64,000 nt of DNA from Smallanthus sonchifolius (taxonomy: Eukaryota; Streptophyta; Magnoliopsida; Asterales; Asteraceae): contig CM042020.1 of assembly GCA_023525975.1 (NCBI GenBank), positions 111,213,207 through 111,277,206 on the forward strand, read 5' to 3'. Positions 45,189 to 56,858 of the stretch are shown in pieces (position 1 is the first letter of the stretch; each line of letters opens with the position of its first letter). The notes under the pieces are model-generated. The model saw only the letters and a list, made by a program, of their open reading frames with translations. It did no database searches and was not told the DNA's origin. The translations under genes were made by a program, and so were the position numbers.

Positions 45189-48100
45189 TGTGACACTCGA
45201 CAAATTTCAGGTTGATATCCATTCCCGACTGAGATACATATTACATTATTAGACATGCATCACACTTAATTTTATAGTAATTAAGTCCATTTCACACTTA
45301 GCAAGTCAATCCGTTTACACGCGACGGTAATCCGGAAGATTACCCGGTCAAACACGCGTCCTTCAGCACGACCGTTGGTGATAATTTAAAACAAATACCA
45401 AGACATATAATCTGTGTGTGAAAATTATATGTAACACTGTGATTTAATTAATCATGCCTATATGAATTTTCGGTGATTTATGGAAATACTTTTATTTTCA
45501 GCACAGTCCGGTAGACACGCATTGTGCACTAGCTACGTCCATAATTCTAAGCAGACACTTAGACATATATTTGGTGTGCAAAAATTAAATGTAGTATTGT
45601 GATATGTTATTCCAAGACTATGTGAATTTTTCGAGAATTTTCTTAGAAACTTTCCGTTTTAACGCTGTCCGGCCAGTCTGCAGTATGTATCGACATTTCC
45701 AAATAAAAATCTAAAAATTTTATATGTTAAACATACCAATATGAGTCAAATTATTTTTAAATAATTTCGTTCATAACTATTCAGGATTTCCGTCAATAAA
45801 TCGGTGACTATTCGTTTTCCATCACCCGGAGTCAAAAGACCCTATAAATACCCCCCTTTCCCCCCACTTTCATCATTCCACTCTTCCACTCTCTCTCTCC
45901 TCCCTCTTGGCCGAGATCACCCACCACCACCCCATCTTCACCATTTTTTGTTCTTTTGATATTTCATTAATCAAATCCAAGCTTCCAAGATCAAGATTCA
46001 AGCATTTGCAAGAGATTCCATCCATTTTTAAGTTTGGTAAGATCAAAACCCACTTTTTCCCCCATTTTCATCTTCATGTTCTTATGAACATGCATCTAAA
46101 GAAAACTCATTTTTATGAAAGATTATCCATGGATTCTTCAAGGAAATGTGTTTTAGAACTCAAATGGTACATATTGTTGGTGATTTTGGACTCGGGTTTT
46201 GTTCATAGGCTCGGTTCCTATTTAAGGAAACTTTATTATATGTGCATGTGTTAGATGAATAGATTTTGTTGATTTGATGATGGATTATGTTGTAATAATA
46301 GTTGTAAATGGATAATATGTGCACACTTTGTTGTCAAAAGTGTTGGATGATACATGCATGCTCGGTTTTACTATTTTAGGAAACTTTAATTTTGGGTTTC
46401 ATGATAGATGTCATGTTTAGGGTGATTTGATGATGGAAAATGGTTAGATATGCATAAAGAATGGATAATATGTGTAGATTTGTTATCTAGAACTTTTGGT
46501 AATATGAGATTTCATGCTCGGTTCTATTTATAGTAACTTTAATTTTTGGGTTTTTGTTAAAAGAAGTTATGATGTGATTTGTTTTGTGGAAATGATGCAT
46601 AAACACTAGATATAAAGATTGTATGATTTTTTTTTTGGTAAAATCACATGTCCATGATGTTTTAGGCTCGTTTTCTATTTTTAGAAACTTTATATCTTGA
46701 CATGTATGAAAACTTGGTGTTTGGATGTATTCAATGCATTAAACTAGTGTGGTGAACATTATTGAAGAATGATTGACCAAAATGATGGATTAAAATGCAT
46801 GTGTATGAGTTTTAGAGCCCAGTTTCTAAATAAGAAAACTTTATTCTTTCAAGAGTTATGATTGCAAGTTACTAACATGATTAGAAGGTCTAAATGACTT
46901 AGTAACATGTAGCTTAGTGCATTGTATGATAATACATGATGATTATCCATGAACTTGACAATTTGACATGATCTTGCTATAATAGAAAACTTTAATTATC
47001 TGAAACTCGCATGTTTGTCTATTTTTAGCAAGTGAACATTGAAATGTTCTATATATGTTATAGCACGCCTAATTTCACGTGTGAACATCAACTTTGCATA
47101 GTTGCCATGTTTAGGACTCAACAACTTGACTTTCCAATTAAGGAAACTTTAATGTATCAAAAGTTATGTTTCAAGTTCTAAATTCCGATCGAATGTGCCA
47201 ATGTGTTTATTAGACAATAATAGACTATTTCAAAGTAGGTTTGAATTCTATATTAGGATTTGAATGCTTAAGTCCAACGGGTCGTCGAGTCAAAACATCT
47301 TTGAAACGTCAAAGTCACTTTTCAAACAACTCTTTGGATGCATAGAGTTCATAGTCAAACATTTACAATACTTAGACCTTAAAGTCCTAAATGTTTCATA
47401 GGGCACGAGTAGGTCGTCTCATTTAGCCGGATTTGCTAAGACTTGCATATCATTACCGCTTTATCAGGTGAGTTCTCACAGCCCCGTTTCACTCATTTTC
47501 CATTTTGGGGTGAGATACATACTCAAGTACATTTTTCAAAAATCATATTTCCATGCTTACACAGTTACATTAATTATATAAGTTGTACATGGTGTGTACA
47601 AAGTCCTCTCAGACTCAACCGTTAATTTTTCCACAAGCGAGGTGATTATGAACAGTACTGTTGGGTTTAACAACCCCTGCTCGGGTTAGTAGCGCTAACT
47701 TCGACTGGAGGTCGAACGGGTACATAATTGACCTAATTCATTCATGTGCAAGGCACAAAGAGGCGAACCACATCCTTTTTCTTTTTCAGTGGCTACAGTT
47801 GAGCTTCGGTTGGCGGACTTATGATAATTTTTGGTTTTGTCTGATCAACAATGATTGTGTAGAGTACATATGCTTTTCCATGCATTTTCAACATATACTT
47901 TTCCATCCATTGTCAATATATGATTTTTCAAAACATTTCATGATATGTTTTCCATTACATACAGCCTGTGAACTCAACAACATTATGATGACCCATTTTA
48001 GCATGTTTATCTCAGGTCGTTGAATGCATAGGATATGTGGCTATGATGCACCCATTGGAGTCACACACTCATCGTGCATGGCATCCTATCTTGATAAACA

Positions 48101-48321
48101 ATATTTTATCATCCTTATTTTCAAATGTTGTAAACATCCAAACATTGCTTCCGCACTTTTACTTTGGACTATGTCAAACTTTATTTTGGACTCGATCGAG
48201 TCATGCATAAAACAAGTATTTTGAAAACCATTTAGTGGTTGTTCAAAATAATTCAATGGTAAAGATCCTCTCGAGTCACGCCCCTCGGGTATAGCCTGGA
48301 AGTGGAATTGGGGGTGTGACA
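45189..48321 (+). mobile_element. Solo LTR, 3,133 bp, 5-bp TSD
   Basis: Starts TGTGACACTCGAC and ends TTGGGGGTGTGACA. AAATT is duplicated at 45184-45188 and 48322-48326. A TATA box CCTATAAATACC (45841-45852) precedes a CTCTTCCACTCTCTCTCTCC leader, as expected for U3/R. The intron-like pair CAGGTGAGTTCTCACAGCCCC (47465) and TTATCTCAGGT (48016) is present. No gag or pol. The frames at 45907-46254 and 47661-48023 are not conserved proteins that I recognise. Confidence 0.88.
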
Positions 48322-48755
48322 AAATTCCTTTTTCAATGTGTTTGGTATAGACAAGAATTGGAATTAGAATTGTAATTAATTCTCTCAAATTCCTTAAAAC
48401 AAAAGATTTCAAATTCCTTCCAAATTGTGAAGGAATGCACCAAAAAAGGAAATGGAAACTCCGATTACTCACCGTTGTCGCATCCGTACCCCCAACCCAG
48501 CTGACCCCGACCGCCGCCGCCGCCACCCCAACCACCCCCCGCCGCCGCTTGCTGCCCTCGGAACCTCCGCCAACCGCCGCCTCCGCCCTCAACCCCTACC
48601 ACCTCCGACCCCCGCCACCCGCGTCCCGATGACTTCCATCCCCCGACAAACACCTCCCCCGTCCCTGCCCACCGTCGCAGACTACCATCGTCACCACCCG
48701 CCGACCACCGTTGCTACCCCCCGCCGCCGCCACCCTTTTCTCCGACCAACGACGC

Positions 48756-50234
48756 TGTCACACCCCAACCGACGGCGGAATACGTCGGGGCGGACGTGTA
48801 GACTGTTCATAAGCACATGATCAACTAAATTTCATATTGTTCATTGAATCAAGGTTTCATTACAAAAGTTCAATCAAACGTCCAAAATCAAATACATCAT
48901 CATGTTCAAGTTCTTTGTTCACTAAGTCCAAATACTATATGTAGTATCTTGCATATGATCTCCAACACTAGTACCTGAAACATGATGAAAACATGGTCAA
49001 CTAAAAATAGTTGGTGAGCATACATAGGTTTTGACACCACAAGTATATCAAGAGTTTGTGTACAATTCATATGATATCATGGTTTAATAAGGCAATTATG
49101 GAGAACCACTATAGTTAAACCGGGGCGTACAATCAAACCTTGTGACTGCACAAAATGTTATCCCAAATGTAATACCGGCAACAATCACCCTACCTGGGTG
49201 GGTTTGTCATACACAATAGATCTATCATTGTTAACCGTCGGCTTGTACAGAGTTAATGATTGCATTTGCACTATGCACAAAAGTATGTAAATGTAGTTTG
49301 CACTAATAGTGTTCAAGCATAAGACACAAATTCCACACATGATCATAATGTTTGAATTGTATAAGTTGCAAATAGTTTCAAATGAAAATCATGTTTCACC
49401 CCAAATATGTAAATATGAAAAATGGGCTATGTAAACTCACCTTGCAATGAGTAGCTTGAAGATTCACACAAGTATGTTGTTGCATAAATGACTAGCTAAC
49501 CACAAGGTTAACCTGAAATGGCCACGCAACTAAGGAGAACAACTGGAATCTCAGGTTCAATGTTCTTCGAATTCGCTGGAGCTTTCGGAGCGAATTGAGG
49601 CACGTTTGAGAGTTCGGGAAGTTTGTAAATGGTGTCGCGAAGGCTGTGGGACTGATGTTATCGATCAATTTCATCTTAAACGTACGATTTGATTGGGTTT
49701 ATGATTGGGGACGGTTTCGAGATAAATGGCATTCAAAGCCATTGATTTGTTGTAATTGGACATTTAAGCACAATCAAAACTATAATTGTAATGATTAAGC
49801 ACGATTATAACAAGTTAATACACACGAAATTGTTGATGTTGTAACCGATTTGTATATGTTGACTTTTTAATGTCAAAATCGAATGAATCTTGGTCTAGGG
49901 TTCAAAAATCATGGAAAAGGTTCAAATTTAAAATGAAGGGGTTCACTTTAAGGGTTCAAATAGATTTGAAGGGGTTCAAGGCATAGTTATTTGTTTTAAA
50001 TCCATTTTATTTATAAGAATTGATTTCATAAGATTTATAGAAATCTAGATAATATTAGTTCTATTATAATTAATTTATAAAGGAAAAGTTCCATTTTTAT
50101 AAAATTATAAATTGAATAAATGATTTGTTTAATAAAATAGATGTATATATATACTTATTGTAGAAATGAAATGGTATAACTACATGAATAAAACTCATAG
50201 GTTTTATTTTGGATTTAATTATTATCACAAGGTT

Positions 50235-50303
<69 letters not shown>

Positions 50304-50473
50304 ATACATATGCTATATATATATACAGAAGAATTTATATGCATACAAGATTGGACTCTGAATTGATACACTTTATAGTTATGGTTAATGTGACACAAAG
50401 TAATGAAACAGAATTGAAATTGAAATGTTATTATTGTACAAAATAAAAGCACAAGAAAATCATGGATGTTACA
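48756..50473 (-). mobile_element. Solo LTR, 1,718 bp, minus orientation, 5-bp TSD
   Basis: The plus strand reads TGTCACACCCCAACCGACGG...GGATGTTACA, with GACGC duplicated at 48751-48755 and 50474-50478. On the minus strand it has the same 3' end (CGCCGTCGGTTGGGGTGTGACA type) and the same GACAAACCCACCCAG block as the element at 59196-61856, so they are one family. It includes the microsatellite at 50237-50300. Confidence 0.88.
50237..50300 (+). repeat. (TA)n(TG)n microsatellite
   Basis: A TATATA tract of about 36 bases is directly followed by a TGTGTG tract of about 28 bases. It lies inside the solo LTR and creates false open frames on both strands (50097-50506). Confidence 0.95.
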
Positions 50474-50652
50474 GACGCCACCGACTACCCCCGCCACCCT
50501 CGACACCTATCATATTGTTAAATGAAATCTAATTGAGATAATATTTTAGATTTTTCAAACTAATTTCACGAGTCAAGAGAATTCAATTTATTAAAAAGGT
50601 AAGACAATTGAAGCTGAAGAAATTTGAAAGAGCTAGAGAGGATGGTACGTAC

Positions 50653-50920
50653 CTTGTAGCATACCACATGCAAGATCGAGACTGATAACATCTCCAGTGA
50701 AGTTATTGCAAGTGATCCCAAACCAATCGCAACAATCTATACTTGTGTTTTAGTTCATCCTGATTGGATCATTCAAATCTTTACAAAAGTCATCCCTCTG
50801 TTCATTGTAGGGAAAGTATAATCTATTAATGGATGAAATGTTTTATTTAAATACAAGTAAGGCGTCCCTATGTTCTTCAGGGCATTTATGATTGCTATTC
50901 ATAGAAGAAGAAAAACTGAT
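50653..50920 (-). pseudogene. Captured N-terminus of a Cf-type LRR receptor-like protein gene
   Basis: One minus-strand frame, broken by two stops, reads HKCPEEHRDALLVFK, then SIDCCDWFGITCNNFTGDV, then ISLDLACGMLQGT. This is the LRR N-terminal cap (CPxxxRxALLxFK and the CCxWxGxTC motif) of plant receptor-like proteins. A preceding Ser-rich piece could be the end of a signal peptide. The stops are at the codons after LLVFK and before NTSID. The fragment ends at CAAGGTACGT, where the LRR array should continue. It is far too short to function. Confidence 0.75.
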
Positions 50921-51280
50921 GAAGAAAGGGAAAAAAGAGTAAAATCAACTTTAAATTACCCATTCTCGATCTCTTTCTACTACGAATTATAACTTATTAC
51001 CTATATATATACCCCTATATATATAGATAGATAGATATATACAACAGTGTAAGTATCAAATGTGAACTCGTAAACCAAAAAACCAAATATTTATTTTCAT
51101 CTTATTTTATTTTATTCTCTAAAAGTCAAACATTCAATTAATTATAATAAATATGTGGTCAGAATTTGATTTTTTGGTTTACTAATTTAAAGTTGTTTCA
51201 CATTTGATCTTTTTCCTATACAAACATACACACACACACACACATATATATACACACACATACTGATAACAAATTATAAA

Positions 51281-51475
51281 TTGGGGGGAGGGGGTCGGTG
51301 GCGGTGTCAAGGAGTGGTTGATGCGACGAGTGGTCGGTGGTGGCGGTGTCGAGGAGTGGCAGTGGCGATGAGTGGTTGGTGGTGGCGGAGTGGTCGGGGG
51401 TGGCAGGGCCGGTGGTGGCGGGGTGGTCGGGTGACAGGGGTGGTTGGTGGGGGGGCCGACTGCATTCGGTAGGTG
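51281..51475 (+). repeat. GC-rich GGTGGTCGGTGGCGG low-complexity arm of element B
   Basis: Imperfect repeats of GTGGTCGGTGGTGGCGG. The end CCGACTGCATTCGGTAGGTGG is the inverse of the left arm of element A near 42186-42206. Open frames here encode only Gly/Trp/Arg-rich filler. Confidence 0.8.
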
Positions 51476-51730
51476 GTGGTCATGGTGATAAATTCTGATT
51501 CCTTTATGATTGTTTTGTTACTTAAATAGATTAGGAATTCAAATTTCTTTAATAGATTCCAATTTCTTTAAATTCCAAATCATTTGAACAAATTATAATT
51601 CCAAATCCAATTCCTTTGACGAATTCCAATTCCTTCAAAAACATTCCGTAAACCAAACGCATCCTTAATTGTATTCTAAATTACATCAGCTACGCATTTC
51701 TAAAACCTTAAAGGTAAAGTTGACATTTAA

Positions 51731-51763
51731 TGTAACACCCCTTATTTAGGGTCGTTCTTCTAT

Positions 51764-51816
<53 letters not shown>

Positions 51817-53596
51817 AGGTGGGAAAGTATAAAATGAAACTCCACTTGAGTTAAAAAAACCCGTGAAAACCCTGTGTAACTTTTATATATATATATTTTT
51901 TAAAAATGTAAGTTTTATACCCATTTTCGTCACTTAAAAAAAAAAACGCCGAATTTTTTATTTTTTTTTAAATCTTGAAAAATAAAAAAAAATCCCATTT
52001 TTAAAAAAAAATCATGTAAATTCAGCGTGTTACATATGTAACTCAGATTGTTATTGTTACATATGTAAATTTTTTATAAATTTTTTTTTAAAAAATGTCT
52101 TGGCGTTTTTAAAATTTTTTTTTTTAAAGTCTTGAAATTATATATATAAGCTACCATAAAAAAACATTTTAATTTTTTATAAGGTTTTTATGGGTTTTCT
52201 TAACTCAAGTGGGTTTGTATTATAACCTAACCCTATTTGAGGTTAGGCTATATCTTTAGAAAGCGTATGAAGAGATTCGGGTCATTGATCTTGAAGATGA
52301 AGAGGTGTAGGGGTGCCACGTCACAAGGGTTGAATTTAAGGGGAATTAAAGTGGTTGGAGGGGTATAAACGGAATTGCAGTCATTGTTGACTCTTTAACA
52401 ACTAGCCCCCCATTTTTTTTAATGTTCATAACTTTTTTATACGACATTATTTTTTTTTTAAATTTCACCGTTAAATCGAGCCTCTTTTTATCTTTCTAAC
52501 GAGTATGGTTTTGCTATATTTAAAAAGAACGACGAAATGGGTGTTGTGTGAAATTTGGCGTTTTTATGTTTATGTTTTTATTTTGTTATGGTGTTTTATG
52601 TTTATGTCGTTTTATGTTTTCAAGTTAGTGGCTTACAAAAAGGGACCCAGAGGAGGTGATTACGGATACCCAATTACACCTAAATTAGTTTTTCAAGGAG
52701 TTGCAAAACCCTAATTCCCTATCTCCTTCTTGCGCCACCACCTAGCTGATGTCGCCGGCCTTCCCGTCACCGGCCACCACGCCGTTGCCTCCGCCTCGCT
52801 GCCGTGAGGCAGCTATTCCACCATCGTTAACCGCCGCCACCACAGCCTCTGGGTTGTTCCGGTTTGATCTGATTCTGTCAGTTTGTGCGTGTGATCACTC
52901 GGGTGCTGTCGGGTTTCAGTTCTACGGGTGTTCTGCTGCTGGATCTGAAATAGTTCAGGTTTGCGGGTGAATTTGAAGGAGTTCAGATTTCCAGGTATTT
53001 GGTGATCAGATCTGCATGGAGATTCGTGTATCCATATCAAGCGACTGGAATCGTTATTCTCAAGGTGTTGAGCTTGATCAATTAGTCAGTTTCGCGAAAG
53101 ATATAATTGTCTAAACCCCCTATGGTTGTGTTTGTTTCTTTCTAGTTTGCAATTGGACTCGTGGTGGCCAGTCTAGGGTTTTGGCCTAAACTAGTTCGTA
53201 CAGTTTGTTTATTACGTTGTGTTGCTCAAAATTGTTTTGAAAACCCTTGTACGAAACCCCAACACAGTGGTGGGATTATCTTAACTGTGATCATTTAATA
53301 AAAGTTTTTGAAAAATATTAAATGATGTTCTGATAATGAAAAGAAAGTGTGTTTTGAAAGTTATACACTTACCAACGTAAGCTAGCCCGTTTTAATACAT
53401 GTTTCAGAGGTGAGTTAAGGTGAGCCATGGCGTAGCATCTTTGGGCTATCTAACAAGGGAAGTGGACATCCTATAGTGAGTGATTAAATTATAGGGTTTA
53501 AGTTGCATTTAAAAGTGAGTTTGTAAAGTCTTTTGCTGTGTGTTATGAGTAAATCCAATAAAAATAGCGCATCAGATCGAAAACCGGAGTGTGACA
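51731..53596 (+). mobile_element. LTR-like element TGTAACACCCC ... GTGTGACA with a nested MITE
   Basis: The ends TGTAACACCCCTTATTT and AAACCGGAGTGTGACA fit the LTR pattern here, and TGAGTAAATCCAATAAA near the 3' end is shared with the element ending at 41111. The flanks TTTAA and AAAAT do not match, so the borders are less sure. An (AT)n tract (51770-51812) and a MITE (51820-52233) lie in its left part. The segment 52380-52500 (GTTGACTCTTTAACAAC, TTCATAACTTTTTTATACGAC) resembles 59000-59120. Confidence 0.5.
51820..52233. mobile_element. 414-bp foldback MITE, 9-bp TSD, GGGTTAGG-type ends
   Basis: Flanked by TATTTGAGG at 51811-51819 and 52234-52242. The inverse of the right end begins GGGTTAGGTTATAATACAAA, and the left end is TGGGAAAGTATAAAATGAAA; both continue into CCACTTGAGTTAA. 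The core is AT-rich with many A and T runs. TIR and TSD length agree with the element at 58852-63055. Confidence 0.8.
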
Positions 53597-53990
53597 AAAA
53601 TCCAGTTAGCCGCCTTAAAATCAACACAGACATTACATGATAGAATGTAGGGTAGGGTATATACTGTTATCTTTTCATTAAGTTAAACAATTTTTATCAT
53701 TAAATATTTTATAAATATTTCAAATTTTATTTCTTTTTGTTTTAAAATACATGAGGTTTTGACGACTAATAAAACAACCTGGCAACTAAGAAATTAAATT
53801 ATTAAAAATTGACTTTGGAAATCACATCCTGATTCAAAGCTTTTTCTCATAAGGGTTACTTATTTGAAACTGATTAGATTTATCAAGATGAGTTCTATTG
53901 ATCGACGAGAAAACTCCCCTATAGCGACGAAAAATAGTTGTTATAGCCTACAGAGACGAAATTTAGTCTCAACTGAGTCGTTGCCATACC
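53597..53990. other. Intergenic DNA, partly an older repeat with CGACGAAA words
   Basis: 53885-53990 (GCGACGAAAAATAGTTG, GAGACGAAATTTAGTC) continues after the hAT MITE as TTTTTCGTCGAAATTTAAG and looks like a decayed inverted repeat. No gene seen. Confidence 0.4.
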
Positions 53991-53998
53991 TCCGTCGC

Positions 53999-54199
53999 CA
54001 GGGCCGTCTCCGAGAATTCGAATGCCCTACACGAGCCGTAAAAAAAAGGCCCATAATGAAAATTACTTTTTTAAAAAGGCCCAATAATTTTTTTTAAAGC
54101 CTTGAAAATTTTAAATATATATAATTTTTTTTTTTGGGCCCCTCGAAATGTTGGGCCCCCTACGGTCGTGTTGCCCGCAGTGCCTTCCAGCCGCCCCTG
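53999..54199. mobile_element. hAT-type MITE, 201 bp, 8-bp TSD
   Basis: Starts CAGGGCCGTCTC and ends CAGCCGCCCCTG. TCCGTCGC is duplicated at 53991-53998 and 54200-54207. The interior has AAAAAGGCCC and GGGCCCC words. The CAGGGCCG terminus is known from Ac-like elements. Confidence 0.85.
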
Positions 54200-54207
54200 T
54201 CCGTCGC

Positions 54208-55980
54208 ATTAGGTTAACTTTTTCGTCGAAATTTAAGCTATCATGATACTACTTTTTCCGGGACATTTCAAGGTGCTTAGACCTATCAAGATTTCATATA
54301 AAATGGTAGCTTACATTCCTGTTGCTTGTATGCAAAATCTTTCGTATAGTCTTGAAACAATCAGAACAACTTTTATTAATATCAACATTGAAATACAACC
54401 ATTTTAATACGATTATAGGTATTTTTAGCTCAAATGATTGACCTAGTATTATTCATTAGTGTGAGCATGGATTTTCCATACATCCCTTCATACACATTGT
54501 GCTCGAGTTAGGAGTTGGTGACATATAACTAACAACATCCGCAATTGAGCAACCATGAACATCCATGGGATTAAGACATATCTCTACGTACGTCAAACAC
54601 CAGTTCAATATGGTTTTTGCTTCCTCCACAAAAGATGATAGATTAAGACATATCATGTTTACATGAAATTAGACGAGGTTTTAGAATCGTGTTTGGACCC
54701 CACAAAAGATGATAGATGAAGATATATCATGTTTACATCGACATCAGACGAGGTTTAGAATCGTGTTTGAACCCCACCATGGATCATAAGTCTAATCCTC
54801 TCGTTGCATGATGTTGAATTGAGAGTTGAACACCCCTCACGTGTTTTGCTACTAGTAAAGTGGTATTCATGAATTCATCTCGTTGTCATACAAAATATTC
54901 ACTTATATTTTAAATCTTATAACAATGAACAAATATCTTCTATTTCATAATTTTTTTTTATAAATGGTAAAATACAAGTGTGCGTTAATTAGATCATTAA
55001 TAATTAATGATTTTATTTTTGTTTAACAACAAGTTTTTACATCTAAATATTACCTACTCTTACACTTGTAAAGATTTTAACTCATACAACCACTAGACCA
55101 GTATGTAATGGGTAATTAATAATTTTACTAATATCATACATTCATTAGTTATGAAAAATTCATAACTTAAATTAAAATGTATTTAATACTTGTTATTTGT
55201 TCACGTAACTCATAAACATGCAAATAAAACATATCGTCCCTTTATAACAGTTAGAAGAGATAAAATTTGCTAATTTCTTATTAGATTTTAAAGATGTAAT
55301 TAAGTCATCTATAATAAAACATGATGTCATTGGGATTGATGGCCCAGTGATAAAGAAAAATCTTCTAAAAATACCAATTTTAAGAAGTTCAATTGTTACC
55401 TGCTAGGAAATAAAGAAACTTGCCTTAAAAAAATAAATAAATAATAAAAATAAAACATGATAGGTTGATGTTCTCATGTCATGTAGTTGAGGTCCTAACT
55501 TTGTCTTCATCATTTAATAATTAAAAAAATAGATATTATATAAATAATTAAAATGATAAATAATGCATTTGAGTTAAAATAAAAAATAAAAAAAAGTTAT
55601 TTGACAATAAAAGCATATATAAAGCTTAAGCATTTTCTTTTATAAATGTTAATTAATATATACAGTAGACATGAATACATATAAATAAATAAAAAACTCC
55701 AAATGGGTGTCGAGTAGTAAACGTTTCTACCAGAGGTCTTAGGTTTGAATTCACCGTCTTTTACCTTTAACCCTCTAAAAGGCCATTTGTCTAGCGCAAA
55801 TTACGTTCTACCCGATCCTATTGGTTAGCAGTATCAAAATAATGATTAAAATCATGTAAGTTATTATGTATTATTAATCAACTATATATGACGAATACAA
55901 TAAAGATAGCTACAAAAGAAACCTAATCAAATCATACTAGTAATTATGGTAAAGATTATTATAATAAACTTTAACTAATA
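54208..55980. other. Intergenic AT-rich DNA with SINE-like traces
   Basis: No gene. 54627-54774 is a tandem duplication (separate entry). 55335-55420 (GATGGCCCAGTGATAAAG) and 55690-55765 (GTCGAGTAGTAAACG, GGTCTTAGGTTTGAATTC) resemble pol III A and B boxes of SINE pieces, but neither has definable ends. Confidence 0.35.
54627..54774 (+). repeat. Tandem duplication, 2 x 74 bp
   Basis: CACAAAAGATGATAGAT...TCATGTTTACAT...AGACGAGGTTTAGAATCGTGTTTG(G/A)ACCC occurs twice with a period of 74 and about 90 percent identity by eye. Confidence 0.85.
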
Positions 55981-55989
55981 TATTTTTGA

Positions 55990-56282
55990 GGGGTGTGCAT
56001 GGTAAATTTTTGTGGCCAGTTTGTAAAAATGAAAAAGTTTGTGGTCAATTTGTAAAAGCTGAGAAGTTCACTTTGCCAATTTGTAAAAGTGAAAAAGTTT
56101 GTAGCCGGTTTGTGAAAGATGAAAGGTTCACTTTTTGGTCAATTTGTAGAAGTGGTGAAGTTTGTGGCTAATTTATAGAAGTTGAAAATTTTGTGGTCAA
56201 TTTGTAAAAGTTGAAAAGTTCACTTTTGTAAAAGTGAAAAAGTTTGTGGTCGATGTATAAAAATTGAAAAGTTCACCATTTC
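55990..56282 (+). repeat. Degenerate tandem repeat of GTTTGTGGTCAATTTGTAAAA units
   Basis: About nine units of roughly 30-35 bases combine G(T)TTGTGGTCAATTTGTAAAAG with TGAAAAGTTCAC. The frame at 55986-56171 reads as a Lys/Phe/Val-rich repeat peptide, but it has no conserved start or family. Confidence 0.75.
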
Positions 56283-56850
56283 TATTAATTGCTAAGTGTA
56301 TTATATAATAATAACTTTGATCATCCCTAATGGTCGTTTTTCACTCGCTTTAGTTGAAGATGTTGCAATTTTTAGAGTTTTTCACCATTGGGTGATGTTT
56401 TGTGGGGGGCGTTCCTCAACAAGAACAACCTTAAACGGTAATGGTGGGACTATGGGTATTTTATTTATAATTTTAATTTTTAACATTTTTTTATTATTTT
56501 AAATTTAATTTTTTAATATCTTTATAAATTTAAAATTTTAAAACAAGTATAATTTAAATACGTAAAGAATAGTTATTTTTTAATTTTGTACTAGTTTATT
56601 TTTATCATTTTTATTATGTTTTTTAATTATGTAACTTTGATTAATTAAGGAATAATTACTTTTATAATTTATACTATTATTATATTGTTTAATTTTTATT
56701 ATGTTTTTAAAAATAAATATTTTATTAAAGAACGTGTGTTTTTCTGATGTGACAACTAACTATGCTTCTAGAATTCTCTTTTTAAAAATACATGTTTTTA
56801 CATGCTTCTAGATTTTTTTTATTGTGGACGATCTAAATCTTAGTTTGGTA
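56283..56850. other. Intergenic AT-rich DNA
   Basis: Very AT-rich apart from 56380-56455, where GTTTTGTGGGGGGCGTTCC and ACGGTAATGGTGGGAC resemble the ends of short MITEs. Nothing firm. Confidence 0.35.
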
Positions 56851-56858
56851 CTTTGGGG

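Larger units (their letters stand above)
45090..51664. mobile_element. PIF/Harbinger-like inverted-repeat element B carrying an LRR-protein fragment
   Basis: Flanked by TTA (45087-45089, 51665-51667). The left end GGGTGCGTTTAGTACGCCGG and the inverse of the right end (GGATGCGTTTGGTTTACGGA) are related TIRs. Its left part is an inverted copy of the right part of element A (AATTAGAATCTGAATTCC, ACAAGAATTGGAATTAG, TTTGGAAGGAATTTGAAAT), so A and B lie head to head. Two solo LTRs (45189-48321, 48756-50473) interrupt it. Removing them leaves about 1.7 kb with GC-rich arms (48470-48755, 51281-51475) around 50479-51280, where a host gene fragment lies. Confidence 0.6.

Noticed and set aside
48435..48820. 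Pro/Thr/Arg-rich open frames
   Set aside because: They are translations of the CCGCCGCC/CCACCCC low-complexity arm of an inverted-repeat element and run into a solo LTR.
50097..50506. Four open frames across the (TA)n(TG)n tract
   Set aside because: Microsatellite artefacts (repeated IY, CV and TH).
52505..52714. 69-codon open frame in the LTR-like element at 51.7 kb
   Set aside because: AT-rich chance frame with repeated FYVFM-like words; no family resemblance.
51726..53601. Calling 51731-53596 a TSD-proven solo LTR
   Set aside because: The flanking TTTAA and AAAAT do not match, although both termini look right.
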